From: Comamonas sp. JUb58
GTDB lineage: Bacteria > Pseudomonadota > Gammaproteobacteria > Burkholderiales > Burkholderiaceae_C
Direction: 5' to 3'
Assembly (NCBI RefSeq): GCF_004364775.1
Contig: NZ_SOAL01000018.1
Coordinates: 59,551-123,550 of the forward strand
Length of the DNA: 64,000 bases
The notes under the pieces are model-generated. The model saw nothing but the letters and a program-made list of their open reading frames with translations. It was not told the origin of the DNA and searched no databases. The position numbers and the translations under genes are program-made. Below are positions 1-10,469 of this stretch, piece by piece. Each line of letters begins with the position of its first letter. The first letter of the stretch is position 1.

Positions 1-22
1 GCCAGGCGTGGCCCCCTATCCC

Positions 23-943
23 ATGAGCTCCTTGTCCCTGACCATCGCCACGCGCGAAAGCCAGCTTGCCCTGTGGCAGGCTGAACATGTGCAACATATC
101 CTGCAGCGCCTGGGCCACCAGGTCAGCCTGCTGGGGATGACCACCTTGGGCGACCAGATTCTGGACCGCACCCTGTCCAAAGTGGGCGGCAAGGGCCTGT
201 TCGTCAAAGAGCTGGAAACCGCGCTGGAGACCGGCCGCGCCGACCTGGCCGTGCACTCGCTCAAGGATGTGCCGATGGAGCTGCCACCGGGTTTTGCGCT
301 GGCAGCCGTGCTCGAACGCGAAGACCCGCGCGATGCCTGGGTCTCCAACCACTACGCCAGCCTGCAGGATCTGCCCCAGGGCGCCGTGGTCGGTACCTCC
401 AGCCTGCGCCGCCAGGTGCTGCTGCGCGCCTTACGGCCCGATCTGGATATCCAGCCGCTGCGCGGCAATGTCAACACCCGCTTGCGCAAGCTGGACGAAG
501 GCCAGTATGACGGCATCGTGCTGGCCGCGGCCGGCCTCAAGCGCCTGGCGCTGGATGCACGCATCCGGCATGCCTTCGACACCGACACCATGCTGCCCGC
601 CGCAGGCCAGGGCGCGCTGGGCATTGAAGTGCGCAGCGACCGCCAGGACCTGCTGGACCTGTTTGCCGGTCTGGCCGATCAGCGCACCTGGCAAACGGTG
701 ACGGCCGAGCGTGCTGTCAGCCGCTGCATGGGCGGCAGCTGCTCCATGCCTTTGGCAGCCCATGGCGAATGGAAAGACGGCCAGCTCTGGCTGCGCGCCG
801 CCTGGGGCGACGAAGCCAATCCCAACGCCCCCCTGGTCTCTGCGCAGGCCAGCGCCGCCGTCACCGATCTGGACAGTGGCGATGCGCTGGGCCAGCAAGT
901 GGCTGCACTGCTGCAACAAGCGGGCGCCCAGGTGCGCCGTTGA
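23..943 (+). CDS. hemC: Hydroxymethylbilane synthase (porphobilinogen deaminase)
   Basis: Polymerises four porphobilinogens into hydroxymethylbilane in the cytoplasmic tetrapyrrole pathway. The 306-residue product has the family hallmarks: N-terminal [13 protein letters not shown], the [11 protein letters not shown] loop, the HSLKDVP segment, TSSLRRQ, and LRGNVNTRL. The dipyrromethane cofactor cysteine lies in MGGSCSMP near residue 240. The ATG at 23 is preferred over the in-frame GTG at 8, which would add only five residues; the upstream region is cut by the window edge. hemD follows after 19 bp, hemX overlaps hemD, and hemY is 3 bp further on, so these look like one transcription unit. Confidence 0.97.
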   Translation: MSSLSLTIATRESQLALWQAEHVQHILQRLGHQVSLLGMTTLGDQILDRTLSKVGGKGLFVKELETALETGRADLAVHSLKDVPMELPPGFALAAVLEREDPRDAWVSNHYASLQDLPQGAVVGTSSLRRQVLLRALRPDLDIQPLRGNVNTRLRKLDEGQYDGIVLAAAGLKRLALDARIRHAFDTDTMLPAAGQGALGIEVRSDRQDLLDLFAGLADQRTWQTVTAERAVSRCMGGSCSMPLAAHGEWKDGQLWLRAAWGDEANPNAPLVSAQASAAVTDLDSGDALGQQVAALLQQAGAQVRR

Positions 944-962
944 GCGGCCCGCCAGCACTGCC

Positions 963-1799
963 ATGGCCCAGCCTCCGCGCCGTATCATCATCACCCGCCC
1001 CCAGCCCGAAGCGGACGATTGGGTGGCCCAGCTGCGCCAGCGGGGCCTGCAGGCCGATGCCCTGCCGCTGATCGAGATTGCCGCTGCCGACAGCCCCGCC
1101 CACCAGGCAGCCAGCATGCAGGCGCGCCAGCACTGGCAACGCTATGGCGCGCTGATGCTGGTCAGCACCAATGCGGCACGCTTTTTTCTGGACCCAGACC
1201 TGGTGCAGGCGCTGGCCCAGCAAGCGCGCGAGGCGCCCCACACCCGGCTGTGGTGCCCCGGCCCCGGCACCGCGCGCGCAGCCCGGGCACTGGGTGTGCC
1301 CAGCGATTTGATCGACCAGCCCGCCACCGATGCCCCGCAGTTCGACTCCGAATCGCTGTGGACCGAGGTCGGCCCGCAGGCCGCCGCCATGGCGGCATCG
1401 GGCCAGCGCGTGCTGGTGGTGCGCGGCGCCAGTGCCGGCAGTGCGATTGACCAGCTGGTGACCGGCTCGGGCCGCGAATGGCTGGCCCGCCAGTTGCAAG
1501 CGGCCGGTGTGGGCGTGGATTTTGTTGGTGTGTACGAGCGCCGCGCGCCCGCCTGGACGCCAGCGCAACTCGCATTGGCAGAGCAAGCACTGGCGGATGG
1601 CAGCATCTGGCTGTTCAGCAGCTCCGAGGCGGTGATGCATTTAAGCAACAGATTCAGCGCCAGCGCATTGGCACCGGCCCAGGCGCTGAGCACCCATGCG
1701 CGCATCGCCCAGGCGACCCGCGCGGCAGGATTTGTCCACATTCTGCAGTGCCGGCCTGCCCTGGAAGACGTGGTAGCGTCGTTAGAATCTGCGCTATGA
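963..1799 (+). CDS. hemD: Uroporphyrinogen-III synthase
   Basis: Cyclises hydroxymethylbilane with inversion of ring D to give uroporphyrinogen III. The 278-residue protein starts with RRIIITRPQPEADDWVAQL, a typical HemD beginning, and carries the LVVRGASA segment and a YERRAP motif seen in this divergent family. The frame is open much further upstream (from 711), but that part overlaps hemC; ATG 963 is the first start that gives a HemD-like N-terminus. Its stop codon overlaps the start of hemX in an ATGA, implying translational coupling. Function is supported strongly by position between hemC and hemX. Confidence 0.93.
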   Translation: MAQPPRRIIITRPQPEADDWVAQLRQRGLQADALPLIEIAAADSPAHQAASMQARQHWQRYGALMLVSTNAARFFLDPDLVQALAQQAREAPHTRLWCPGPGTARAARALGVPSDLIDQPATDAPQFDSESLWTEVGPQAAAMAASGQRVLVVRGASAGSAIDQLVTGSGREWLARQLQAAGVGVDFVGVYERRAPAWTPAQLALAEQALADGSIWLFSSSEAVMHLSNRFSASALAPAQALSTHARIAQATRAAGFVHILQCRPALEDVVASLESAL

Positions 1800-2929
1800 C
1801 GCTGCCAGAGCAAGCACCGAACCCCACGCCCTCCCACCCGGCCACCGCTTCCAGCCAGGTCCACCCTGCCGGCAGCCGCATGCCGCAAGCCTGGGTCTGG
1901 ACGTCCGTGACCTTGGGCATTGCCGCCACTATCGCGATCATCAGCGCAGCCATGCTGTGGCAACGCCTGAACAACATCCAGCAGCAGCTGGCCTTGCAAA
2001 GCGCCGACTCGCGCAGCCAAGCGGTAGAAGCCCGCACCCTGGCCCGCCAGGCAGACGATGTATCGCGCGACACCGCCTCGCGCATGTCGGTGATGGAGGC
2101 CCGCGTTGGCGAAGTGGCGCTGCAGCGCGGCCAGCTGGAAGAGCTGGTGCAAAGCCTGTCGCGCAACCGCGATGACACCATGGTCGGCGACATCGAAAGC
2201 GCCGTGCGCTTTGCGATGCAGCAAAGCCAGTTGAGCGGCAGCCCTGATCCGCTCGTCAGCGCCCTCAAGATTGCGCAGCAGCGCGTGACCGTGTCGGCCC
2301 AGCCCCGCCTGGCTCCGCTGCAACGCGCCATTGCCCGCGATCTGGACCGCATTGCCGCCAGCAAATCACTGGACACCGCCGGCCTGCTGGCCCGCATGGA
2401 CGACCTGCTGCGCCAGATCGATGATCTGCCGCTGCAAAACGATGTGCTCGATAAAAACGCCCGCCGCACGGCGCCCGCCCGCAACCGGGGCAACGCAGCG
2501 GCGGCGCCATCAGCAGCCAATGCAAATGCTGCTGCAGACGACACTGCAGCCCCAAGCTGGTGGCTGTCTGCGCTGAGCAGTGCCTGGGACGTGGTGCATG
2601 AAGAGGCACGCAGCCTGGTGCGCGTGCGCCGCATCGACTACCCCGATGCAGTACTGCTCTCGCCCACGCAGGCGTTTTTTGTGCGTGAGAACCTCAAGCT
2701 GCGCATCCTGAACGCACGCATGGCCTTGCTGGGCCGCCAGATGAACGCCTCGCGCAATGACCTGGCCGCTGCGGCTGACGCCGTGCACAAGTATTTCGAT
2801 ATCTCTTCGCGCCGTGGCCAGCAGGCCGCCCAGCAGCTCAACCAACTGCAGCAGGCCATGCAGGATGTGGAAGTGCCACGCGCCAATGACACGCTGGCCG
2901 CACTGGCCACTGCGGCCGCAGGACGTTAA
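1796..2929 (+). CDS. hemX: HemX-like membrane protein of the heme operon
   Basis: A 377-residue HemX family protein. The layout is a polar Pro-rich N-terminus (about 1-35), one transmembrane helix (about 36-58, VWTSVTLGIAATIAIISAAM), then a long Gln/Ala-rich periplasmic coiled-coil region (to about 170) and a C-terminal globular part with the family-like LRILNARMALLGRQ stretch. The family is often labelled uroporphyrinogen-III C-methyltransferase, but no methyltransferase motif is visible; a role as a membrane organiser of heme synthesis enzymes is the usual inference. A low-complexity Ala/Asn linker (about residues 225-245) precedes the C-terminal part. The ATG overlaps the hemD stop by 4 bp. 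Confidence 0.88.
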   Translation: MTLPEQAPNPTPSHPATASSQVHPAGSRMPQAWVWTSVTLGIAATIAIISAAMLWQRLNNIQQQLALQSADSRSQAVEARTLARQADDVSRDTASRMSVMEARVGEVALQRGQLEELVQSLSRNRDDTMVGDIESAVRFAMQQSQLSGSPDPLVSALKIAQQRVTVSAQPRLAPLQRAIARDLDRIAASKSLDTAGLLARMDDLLRQIDDLPLQNDVLDKNARRTAPARNRGNAAAAPSAANANAAADDTAAPSWWLSALSSAWDVVHEEARSLVRVRRIDYPDAVLLSPTQAFFVRENLKLRILNARMALLGRQMNASRNDLAAAADAVHKYFDISSRRGQQAAQQLNQLQQAMQDVEVPRANDTLAALATAAAGR

Positions 2930-2932
2930 GCC

Positions 2933-4219
2933 ATGAGAGCCGCACTTTGGTTGATCGGTCTGTTTGCCGTGGCAGTGGCCGCCGCCTTGTTTGCTGGCAG
3001 CAACCAGGGCAGCGTCACCCTGCACTGGCCGCCCTACCGCATTGATTTCTCGCTGAACATGGTCGTCGTGTTGCTGCTGCTGGCCTTTGTGCTGGTCTAC
3101 GGCGCGCTACGCGGCGTCAGCGCCATGTTCGAGCTGCCGCGCCAGGCCAAGCGCTGGCGCATTCAGCAAAAAGAGCGCGCCATGCATGGCGCAGCGCTGG
3201 ATGCCGTGACCCAGCTGCAGGCCGGCCGCTTTGTGCGCGCCCGCAAGGCCGCGCTGTCGGCCCTGGCGCAGGAGCAGGCCTTGCAGGACAGTGGCGCCGC
3301 CATCCCCAATGGCTTGCCGCTGCGCGTGCTGGGCCATGTGCTGGCAGCCGAGAGCTCGCACGCGCTGCAGGACCAGGCCCAGCGCGACCAGCACTGGGAC
3401 ATGGCGATGCAGGAAGCCACCGCCCCCCAGGCCAGGAATCTGCCCGAGCTGGCCGAAGGCACCCAGCTGCGCGCCGCGCAGTGGGCGCTGGATGACCACA
3501 ATGCCCATGGCGCGATCGAGCAACTGGCACGCCTGCCCCAGGGCGCCGCACGCCGCACCCTGGCGCTGCGCCTCAAGCTCAAGGCGGCGCGCCAGCTGCG
3601 CCAGGCCCTGACCGCGCTGGATACGGCCCGGCTGCTGGCCAAGCACCGCGCGTTTTCGGCCGCTGCGGCGCAGAGCATCATCAAGGGCCTGGCGACCGAG
3701 CTGATCAACGATGCCCATGACCCCGAGCAGCTGATGCAGGCCTGGCGCAACCTGGATGCGAACGAGCGCAACCTGCCCGAGGTCGGCATCCATGCCGCGC
3801 GCCGCCTGCAACAACTGGGCGGCAACCCGCAGCAGATGCGCGAATGGCTGCTGCCCGCCTGGGAGCGCTACACCACCAGCAACAACGGCCTGCCCAGCCT
3901 GCAGGCCGAACGCCTGGTGCGCGTGCTTGAAGACAGCATGGGCGCGCTTGATGCGACCTGGCTGGCCCGCATCGAGACCGCCCAGCAGCGCCGGCCTCAC
4001 GACCCCTACCTGCAGTACCTGGCCGGATGCGCCTGCCTGCAGCGCCAGCTCTGGGGCAAGGCCCAGCAGTGGCTGCAGCAAGCTGCGCCTTCGCTGCAAG
4101 AGGAATCGCTGCGCCGCCGCGCCTGGCAGCACCTGGCCCGCCAGGCGGAGTACCGGGGTGATGCCGCTGCCGCCGCCCAGGCCTGGAAGCAGGCCGCGCT
4201 GGCTGGCGAGCAAGTCTGA
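2933..4219 (+). CDS. hemY: HemY-type TPR membrane protein
   Basis: A 428-residue HemY N-terminal-domain protein. Two membrane helices are visible near residues 1-22 and 40-62, followed by a long alpha-helical TPR-like region full of Ala, Leu, Gln and Arg. It starts 3 bp after the hemX stop, as in the conserved gammaproteobacterial and betaproteobacterial hemX-hemY pair. This is the proteobacterial HemY of unknown biochemical activity, not the Gram-positive coproporphyrinogen oxidase of the same name. No clear terminator follows before the next gene, 274 bp away. Confidence 0.88.
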   Translation: MRAALWLIGLFAVAVAAALFAGSNQGSVTLHWPPYRIDFSLNMVVVLLLLAFVLVYGALRGVSAMFELPRQAKRWRIQQKERAMHGAALDAVTQLQAGRFVRARKAALSALAQEQALQDSGAAIPNGLPLRVLGHVLAAESSHALQDQAQRDQHWDMAMQEATAPQARNLPELAEGTQLRAAQWALDDHNAHGAIEQLARLPQGAARRTLALRLKLKAARQLRQALTALDTARLLAKHRAFSAAAAQSIIKGLATELINDAHDPEQLMQAWRNLDANERNLPEVGIHAARRLQQLGGNPQQMREWLLPAWERYTTSNNGLPSLQAERLVRVLEDSMGALDATWLARIETAQQRRPHDPYLQYLAGCACLQRQLWGKAQQWLQQAAPSLQEESLRRRAWQHLARQAEYRGDAAAAAQAWKQAALAGEQV

Positions 4220-4465
4220 AGCGCAGCCCCGGGCGGGGGCTGCCTTCACTGCATGCGATATACAAGGCGATACAAAATCGCGCGTCACCCGGGTTGCCAG
4301 CAGGCTTTAAAACCGCCTGTTTGTGCCTGCTCGGCATATGCTTATGAACATTGGTTCTGGAACCAGCCAAGCCGAGGTCGATCAATTCAATTAATTTGAA
4401 CTTCGCCATCAATCGGGCTGAACTTCTGGCAATTGATCCGCTCCTACACTCGCTTCAAACAATAC

Positions 4466-4493
4466 CGCTGCATCCCTCGCTGCAGCGTTTTTT
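4466..4493 (+). promoter_or_regulatory. Terminator-like hairpin abutting the cytochrome b561 start codon
   Basis: A perfect 7-bp stem (CGCTGCA at 4466-4472 with TGCAGCG at 4481-4487, 8-nt loop) is followed at once by six T residues (4488-4493) and then the ATG at 4494. No Shine-Dalgarno sequence can fit between the hairpin and the ATG. It could be a genuine terminator for the upstream transcript with a leaderless or re-initiated downstream gene, or a conditional attenuator. The structure is read directly; its function is inferred. Confidence 0.6.
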
Positions 4494-5057
4494 ATGGCTA
4501 CCACGACCAATAACACCCGCTATACCGGCACGGCGATTGCACTGCACTGGATTCTGGCCCTGGCCCTGATTGGCATCTTTGCCTTTGGCCTGTACATGAC
4601 CAGCCTGCCCTTCTCCCCCACCCGCCTCAAGTACTTCAACTGGCACAAATGGGCCGGCATGACGATCCTGATTCTGTCGGCCGTACGGATCCTCTGGCGC
4701 TTCACCCACCGCCCACCGGCACTGCCCGAGGCCACTGCCCGTGCAATGCCCGCCTGGCAGCATGTAGCCCACCATGGCGTGCACCACCTGATGTATGCAC
4801 TGTTCTTTGCTGTGCCGCTGATGGGCTGGATCTACAGCTCGGCAGCAGGCTTCCCCATCGTGCTGTTTGGCGTGATGCCCCTGCCCGATCTGGTGAGCAA
4901 GAGCCCGGAGCTGGCAGAAGCCCTCAAGCCCTGGCATGCTTACCTGGCCTACACCCTGGCTGCGCTGGTGGTCATGCATGTGGCTGCACTGCTCAAGCAC
5001 CAGCTGATTGACCGCGATGGCCTGCTCTCCCGCATGCTGCCCGGCCGCGCTTCTTGA
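4494..5057 (+). CDS. Cytochrome b561, di-heme membrane protein
   Basis: A 187-residue CybB-type cytochrome b561, an inner-membrane di-heme b protein thought to pass electrons from quinol to small acceptors such as superoxide. Four helices are visible, with histidines at the expected places: IALHWIL (first helix), FNWHKWAG, a His-rich VAHHGVHHLMY stretch, and the late HAYLAYTLAALVVMHVAALLKHQ. The ATG at 4494 gives the usual short cytoplasmic N-terminus but has a hairpin and T-run directly in front instead of a ribosome-binding site. Two YceI genes follow, a common partnership with b561. Confidence 0.92.
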   Translation: MATTTNNTRYTGTAIALHWILALALIGIFAFGLYMTSLPFSPTRLKYFNWHKWAGMTILILSAVRILWRFTHRPPALPEATARAMPAWQHVAHHGVHHLMYALFFAVPLMGWIYSSAAGFPIVLFGVMPLPDLVSKSPELAEALKPWHAYLAYTLAALVVMHVAALLKHQLIDRDGLLSRMLPGRAS

Positions 5058-5100
5058 TTTGTACCGTTTTTGCACCGTTTTTTTACTGGAGTCTGATCTG

Positions 5101-5676
5101 ATGTCCAAGCTCTCCCCAATCGCCCTGTTCGCTGCCGCCCTGACCGCAGCTGCATTTGCCGCCCCCGTGATGGCCCAGCAAGCACTGGTGCCGGCACAAA
5201 GCGCCGTCAACTTCGAAGCCAAGCAGATGGGCGTGCCGATCAAGGGCCACTTCCAGAAGTTCGATGCCAAGATCGCCTTCGACACCGCCAAGCCCGAAGC
5301 CAGCAAGATCCAATTCTCGGTCGACACCGGCAGCGCCACGATGGGCGTCAAGGAAACCGATGCCGAGCTGCCCAAGGCCGAATGGTTCAATGTCGCCAAG
5401 TTCCCGCAAGCCACCTTTGACTCCACCGCCGTCAAGGCCCTGGGCGGCGGCAAGTACCAGGTCGATGGCACCTTGACGATCAAGGGCAACGTCCAGAAGG
5501 TCAGCCTGCCCGTCACCCTGACCCAATCGGGCACCACCACCACGGCTGCCGGCACCCTGCCCTTGAAGCGCCTGACCTATGCCATCGGCGATGGCGACTG
5601 GAAGGACACCTCGATGGTGGCCGACGAGGTGCAGGTGCAGTTCAAGCTGGCCCTGACCGGTGTGGGCAAGATCTAA
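5101..5676 (+). CDS. YceI family periplasmic protein (first copy)
   Basis: A 191-residue secreted YceI/lipocalin-like protein. The ATG at 5101 starts a clear signal peptide (KLSPIALFAAALTAAAFAAPVMA, cut after AQQA) and has a GGAG motif upstream; the frame open from 5008 would add an unlikely N-terminus overlapping the cytochrome gene. YceI domain marks include SAVNFEAKQMGVPIKGHF, VDTGSATMG, AEWFNVAKFPQATF and the DGTLTIKGN strand. YceI proteins bind isoprenoid or other lipophilic ligands in the periplasm. It lies 43 bp after cytochrome b561 and 57 bp before a second YceI. Confidence 0.92.
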   Translation: MSKLSPIALFAAALTAAAFAAPVMAQQALVPAQSAVNFEAKQMGVPIKGHFQKFDAKIAFDTAKPEASKIQFSVDTGSATMGVKETDAELPKAEWFNVAKFPQATFDSTAVKALGGGKYQVDGTLTIKGNVQKVSLPVTLTQSGTTTTAAGTLPLKRLTYAIGDGDWKDTSMVADEVQVQFKLALTGVGKI

Positions 5677-5733
5677 GCCCAGCCTCTGTTTTTCTGTTCT
5701 CAGTTCTTTAACCCCTTTTTTAGGAGATTCCTG

Positions 5734-6309
5734 ATGCGCACTTCCCTGTTGGCCCTGGCCGCTGCTTCCCTGTTTGCCGGTGCTGTGCACGCGGCTCCAG
5801 CCACCTACGCGATCGACCCAACGCACACCTTTGCGACCTTCGAGATCGACCACAACGGCGCCACGACCAACCGTGCACGCTTCGACAAAAAAGAAGGCAC
5901 CCTGACCCTGGACCGCGCTGGCAAGACCGGCTCGGTCGATATCAACATCGATATCGCTTCGGTCAACTCCGGCACGCCTGCTTTTGACAAGCACCTGCAA
6001 AGCAAGGACATCTTCAACGTGGCCGAGCACCCCAAGGCCCGCTTCCAGTCCACCAAGTTCGTGTTTGATGGCGACAAGCTCGCTTCCGTCGAAGGCAACA
6101 TGACCCTGTTGGGCAAGACCCAGCCCGTGACCTTCAAGGCCAACAAGTTCAACTGCTACCCCAACAAGATGCTGCAAGACCGCGAAGTCTGCGGTGGCGA
6201 TTTCGAAACCACGTTTGACCGTACCGCCTTCGGCCTGGACTACGGCGTGAACTGGGGCGCTGCCAAGAACGTGCGCCTGGTCGTGCAGATCGAAGCCGTC
6301 AAGCAGTAA
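5734..6309 (+). CDS. YceI family periplasmic protein (second copy)
   Basis: A 191-residue paralogue of the preceding gene with its own signal peptide (to about residue 20, AGAVHA-AP). Core YceI motifs are IDPTHTFATFEIDHNGA, KEGTLTLDRAGKTGSVDINI, FDKHLQSKDIFNVAEHPKA and GNMTLLGKTQPVTF. A CYP...CGGDFETTFDRTAFG stretch near the C-terminus holds two cysteines that the first copy lacks. It is preceded by TAGGAGA seven bases before the ATG and followed by a strong terminator at 6362-6401. Confidence 0.93.
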   Translation: MRTSLLALAAASLFAGAVHAAPATYAIDPTHTFATFEIDHNGATTNRARFDKKEGTLTLDRAGKTGSVDINIDIASVNSGTPAFDKHLQSKDIFNVAEHPKARFQSTKFVFDGDKLASVEGNMTLLGKTQPVTFKANKFNCYPNKMLQDREVCGGDFETTFDRTAFGLDYGVNWGAAKNVRLVVQIEAVKQ

Positions 6310-6361
6310 TCCAACCTGAGCTGCATGGGGCTCGTCTGCACAAGAGCCCCTGACCGCCCAT

Positions 6362-6401
6362 AACTGCCAGTAGCCGATAAACGGCCGCTGGCAGTTTTTT
6401 T
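6362..6401 (+). terminator. Rho-independent terminator after the YceI pair
   Basis: Hairpin AACTGCCAG ... CTGGCAGTT with a GC-rich inner stem, followed by seven T residues. It closes the cytochrome b561-yceI-yceI unit. Confidence 0.85.
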
Positions 6402-6551
6402 ATGCCTGTCTGCAGGGGCGCAGGCCGCCAGCAACCGGGCCACAAGCCCACGCGGGCCGGTCATGGCCGCAGGCGGGCTAAAATCAGCTTATTCATTCCA
6501 AGCTATCCAACGGCATCTCGATCTGTGGTGCCGTTTTCCATTGATCACACC

Positions 6552-9455
6552 ATGAGCGACACCAACAGCCAACCGATTTCCCAACCAGGTCTCGATAGCC
6601 TGTCCAAGTCTTTTGAGCCTTCGGCCATCGAAGCCCATTGGGGCCCGGAATGGGAAAAGCGCGGCTACGGCAATGCCGGCTATCGCGGCACCGGTGCGCC
6701 CAATGCGGAGTCGGTGGCAGCGCACCAGAACTTCTCCATCCAGCTGCCACCACCCAATGTGACCGGCACCTTGCACATGGGCCATGCGTTCAACCAGACG
6801 ATTATGGATTCGCTGACCCGCTACCACCGCATGAAGGGCTACAACACGGCCTGGATTCCGGGCACCGACCACGCCGGTATCGCCACGCAGATCGTGGTGG
6901 AGCGCCAGCTGCAGGCCGCCGGCCAAAGCCGCTATGACCTGGGCCGCGAAAACTTTGTCGCCAAGGTCTGGGAGTGGAAGGAACAGTCGGGCAACACCAT
7001 CACCACGCAGATGCGCCGCATGGGCGATACCGTGGACTGGAGCCGCGAGTACTTCACGATGGACGACAAGCTCTCCAAGGTGGTGACCGAGACCTTCGTC
7101 AAGCTCTACCAGCAAGGCCTGATCTACCGTGGCAAGCGCCTGGTGAACTGGGATCCGGTGCTGCAATCGGCCGTGTCCGACCTGGAAGTGGAAAACCAGG
7201 AGAAAGACGGCTCGCTCTGGCATATTGCCTACCCGCTGACCAGCGGCGAAGGCCAGCTGGTGGTGGCCACCACCCGCCCCGAAACCATGCTGGGCGACGT
7301 GGCCGTGATGGTCCACCCCGAAGACACGCGCTACCAGCACCTGATCGGCCAGACCGTGACCCTGCCCTTGGTGGGCCGCCAGATCCCGATCATTGCCGAC
7401 GACTATGTGGACCGCGAGTTCGGCACCGGCGTGGTCAAGGTCACCCCTGCGCATGACCAGAACGACTACCAGGTCGGCCAGCGCCACAAGCTGCCGATGA
7501 TCGTGGTGCTGACCCTGGAAGCCAAGATCAACGACGAGGCGCCCGAGAAATACCGGGGCATGGACCGTTTTGTGGCGCGCAAGGCCATCGTGGCCGACCT
7601 GGAAGCCCAGGGCCTGCTGGTCGAGACCAAGAAGCACAAGCTGATGGTGCCTATCTGCGACCGTACCGGCCAGGTGATCGAGCCCATGCTGACCGACCAG
7701 TGGTTCATCGCGATGAGCAAGGTCAGCGACCAGGATCCCACCGGCAAGAGCATTGCGCAAAAGGCCATCGACGCCGTGTCCTCGGGCCAGGTGCAGTTTG
7801 TGCCTGAGAACTGGGTCAACACCTACAACCAGTGGATGAACAACATCCAGGACTGGTGCATCTCGCGCCAGCTGTGGTGGGGCCACCAGATTCCGGCCTG
7901 GTACGACGAAGAAGGCAACATCTATGTGGCCAAGAACGAGGCCGAAGCCCAGGCACAAGCGCCTGGCAAGGTGCTGCGCCGCGATGCCGATGTGCTGGAC
8001 ACCTGGTACTCCTCGGCCATGGTGCCCTTTAGCACCATGGGCTGGCCCGAGCAAGGCGATGCCGCCGATGACGACTTCAACCTCTACCTGCCCTCGTCGG
8101 TGCTGGTGACGGGCTACGACATCATCTTCTTCTGGGTCGCCCGGATGATCATGATGAGCACGCACTTCACCGGTCGCGTGCCATTCAAGCATGTCTACAT
8201 CCACGGTCTGGTGCGCGATGCGCAGGGCAAGAAGATGTCCAAGTCCGAAGGCAATGTGCTGGACCCGGTGGACCTGATCGACGGGATTGCGCTGGAGCCG
8301 CTGCTGGACAAGCGCAGCTCGGGCCTGCGCAAGCCAGAGACCGCGCCCCAGGTGCGCAAGAACACGCAAAAGGAATTCCCCGAAGGCATCCCTGCCTACG
8401 GTGCCGATGCACTGCGCTTCACCTTTGCCGCGCTGGCCTCGCTGGGCCGCTCGATCAACTTCGACAGCAAGCGCTGCGAGGGCTATCGCAACTTCTGCAA
8501 CAAGCTCTGGAACGCTTCGCGCTTTGTGCTGATGAACTGCGAAGGCCATGACTGCGGCCTGCTGGAACACAGCAAGGACCAGTGCGCCGCCGGCGACTAC
8601 CTGCAGTTCAGCCAGCCAGACCGCTGGATCGTCTCGCAGCTGCAAAAGGTCGAGGCCGAGGTGGCCAAGGGCTTTGCCGAGTTCCGCCTGGACAACGTGG
8701 CCAACACCATCTATGACTTTGTCTGGAACGAGTTCTGCGACTGGTACCTGGAAATTGCCAAGGTGCAGATCCAGACCGGCAACGAAGCCCAGCAGCGCGG
8801 CACCCGCCGCACCCTGATCCGTACGCTGGAAACCATTCTGCGTCTGGCCCACCCGATCATCCCGTTTGTGACCGAAGCGCTGTGGCAGAAGGTGGCCCCC
8901 GTGGCCGGCCGCGAAGGCGCATCGATTGCGATTGCCGCCTACCCGCAAGCCCAGCCCGAGAAGATCGACAACGAGGCCATCGCCTATGTGGAGCGCATCA
9001 AGCAGATGGTGGACGCCTGCCGTGCGCTGCGCGGTGAGATGGCCGTCTCGCCCGCACAGCGCCTGCCGCTGCTGACGGTGGCCGGCTCTGCCGATGGCGC
9101 CGCCTTCCTGCGCGCCAACGCCGATGTGCTGAAGAACCTGGCCAAGCTGATCGAAGTCAAGGTGTTCGACGACGAGACCACCTGGGCGGCTGAAGCCCAG
9201 CACGCACCGGTATCGGTGGTGGGCGATGCCCGCCTGGCGCTGTTTGTGGAAGTGGATGTGGAAGCCGAGAAGCTGCGCCTTGGCAAGGAGATCAAGCGCC
9301 TGGAGGGCGAGATCACCAAGGCCAACGCCAAGCTGTCCAACGAGGCCTTCTGCGCCAAGGCACCGGCTCCCGTGCTGGACCAGGAGAAAAAGCGCATGGC
9401 GGACTTTGGCGCCTCGCTGAGCAAGCTGCAAGAGCAGCTCCAGCGCCTGGGCTGA
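6552..9455 (+). CDS. valS: Valyl-tRNA synthetase
   Basis: Charges tRNA-Val with valine. The 967-residue class I enzyme has the HIGH-type signature HMGH near residue 75, inside [17 protein letters not shown], and KMSKS near residue 560 in [15 protein letters not shown] connective-peptide editing domain lies between them ([19 protein letters not shown]). An anticodon-binding domain follows, then the ValRS-specific C-terminal coiled coil (about 900-967, [20 protein letters not shown]). The frame is open from 6402, but the first 50 codons lack ValRS features; ATG 6552 gives the standard MSDTN start. The gene looks complete. Confidence 0.97.
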   Translation: MSDTNSQPISQPGLDSLSKSFEPSAIEAHWGPEWEKRGYGNAGYRGTGAPNAESVAAHQNFSIQLPPPNVTGTLHMGHAFNQTIMDSLTRYHRMKGYNTAWIPGTDHAGIATQIVVERQLQAAGQSRYDLGRENFVAKVWEWKEQSGNTITTQMRRMGDTVDWSREYFTMDDKLSKVVTETFVKLYQQGLIYRGKRLVNWDPVLQSAVSDLEVENQEKDGSLWHIAYPLTSGEGQLVVATTRPETMLGDVAVMVHPEDTRYQHLIGQTVTLPLVGRQIPIIADDYVDREFGTGVVKVTPAHDQNDYQVGQRHKLPMIVVLTLEAKINDEAPEKYRGMDRFVARKAIVADLEAQGLLVETKKHKLMVPICDRTGQVIEPMLTDQWFIAMSKVSDQDPTGKSIAQKAIDAVSSGQVQFVPENWVNTYNQWMNNIQDWCISRQLWWGHQIPAWYDEEGNIYVAKNEAEAQAQAPGKVLRRDADVLDTWYSSAMVPFSTMGWPEQGDAADDDFNLYLPSSVLVTGYDIIFFWVARMIMMSTHFTGRVPFKHVYIHGLVRDAQGKKMSKSEGNVLDPVDLIDGIALEPLLDKRSSGLRKPETAPQVRKNTQKEFPEGIPAYGADALRFTFAALASLGRSINFDSKRCEGYRNFCNKLWNASRFVLMNCEGHDCGLLEHSKDQCAAGDYLQFSQPDRWIVSQLQKVEAEVAKGFAEFRLDNVANTIYDFVWNEFCDWYLEIAKVQIQTGNEAQQRGTRRTLIRTLETILRLAHPIIPFVTEALWQKVAPVAGREGASIAIAAYPQAQPEKIDNEAIAYVERIKQMVDACRALRGEMAVSPAQRLPLLTVAGSADGAAFLRANADVLKNLAKLIEVKVFDDETTWAAEAQHAPVSVVGDARLALFVEVDVEAEKLRLGKEIKRLEGEITKANAKLSNEAFCAKAPAPVLDQEKKRMADFGASLSKLQEQLQRLG

Positions 9456-9563
9456 TTCGGCCGGGGCAGTGCAAAAATCAGCACATAATGCCCCTTGGTC
9501 CTGCACACAAAGGCGCAGCTTGCTGCGCCTTTGTCACATCCAAGTCCTGAAACCCAAGTATTT

Positions 9564-10451
9564 ATGACTAATCCGACCCGTGTCCGCAAAGCCGTTTTCC
9601 CAGTCGCTGGTCTGGGCACCCGCTTCTTGCCTGCCACCAAGGCTTCGCCCAAGGAAATGCTGCCCGTGGTGGACAAGCCCCTGATCCAGTACGCGGTGGA
9701 AGAAGCCTACGAGGCCGGTATCCGGGACATGATCTTTGTCACCGGCCGCAGCAAGCGCGCGATCGAGGACCACTTCGACACCGCCTATGAGCTGGAAAAC
9801 GAGCTGGAAAACGCCGGCAAGCAGGCCATGCTGGATCTGGTGCGCAGCGTCAGCCCCGATGACATGAACTGCCTGTTTGTGCGCCAGCCCCGCTCGCTGG
9901 GCCTGGGCCATGCGGTGCTCTGCGCCGAGCCGCTGGTGGGAAACGAGCCCTTTGCCGTGCTGCTGGCCGATGACCTGATGACCGGCACGCCCGGTGGCCC
10001 GGGCGTGATGGCGCAGATGACGGCCGCCTTCTCCAAGCAAGGCCGCTCGCTGCTGGCCGTGCAAGAGGTGCCGCTGGAGCACACCAAGCGCTACGGTATC
10101 GTCAAGGGCGAGCCTGCAGGCGGCCCGCTGATGCGCATTGACGAGATCGTCGAAAAACCCGCGCCAGAAAAAGCCCCCTCCCGCATGGGTGTGGCCGGCC
10201 GCTATGTGCTCACCCCCGGCATCTTTGACGAGATCCGCAACCAGCCCAAGGGCGTGGGCGGTGAGATCCAGCTGACCGACGCGATCGAGCGCCTGATGCA
10301 CAGCGAAACGGTGTACGCCTACCGCTACAGCGGCAAGCGCTATGACTGCGGCAGCAAGGAAGGCTTTTTGCAGGCCACGGTGGAGCTGGCCCTGCAGCAC
10401 CCCGATGTGGGCGATGATTTCCGCGCGTTCTTGAAAGAGCTGCAGTTCTGA
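9564..10451 (+). CDS. galU: UTP-glucose-1-phosphate uridylyltransferase
   Basis: Makes UDP-glucose from UTP and glucose-1-phosphate for surface polysaccharides. The 295-residue protein has the nucleotide-binding start [19 protein letters not shown], the [10 protein letters not shown] motif, LADDLM, and [10 protein letters not shown], all typical of GalU. ATG 9564 is chosen over the upstream open frame from 9495 because it begins right before the conserved Rossmann strand. A strong bidirectional terminator follows, separating it from a convergent gene. Confidence 0.97.
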   Translation: MTNPTRVRKAVFPVAGLGTRFLPATKASPKEMLPVVDKPLIQYAVEEAYEAGIRDMIFVTGRSKRAIEDHFDTAYELENELENAGKQAMLDLVRSVSPDDMNCLFVRQPRSLGLGHAVLCAEPLVGNEPFAVLLADDLMTGTPGGPGVMAQMTAAFSKQGRSLLAVQEVPLEHTKRYGIVKGEPAGGPLMRIDEIVEKPAPEKAPSRMGVAGRYVLTPGIFDEIRNQPKGVGGEIQLTDAIERLMHSETVYAYRYSGKRYDCGSKEGFLQATVELALQHPDVGDDFRAFLKELQF

Positions 10452-10469
10452 CCCTGCGTCGAATCCATG

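Noticed and set aside
6489..9506. Leftward 1005-codon frame antisense to valS
   Set aside because: His/Gly/Gln-rich composition mirrors high-GC codon bias of valS; no family motif, no ribosome-binding site. The valS frame has both HIGH and KMSKS motifs.
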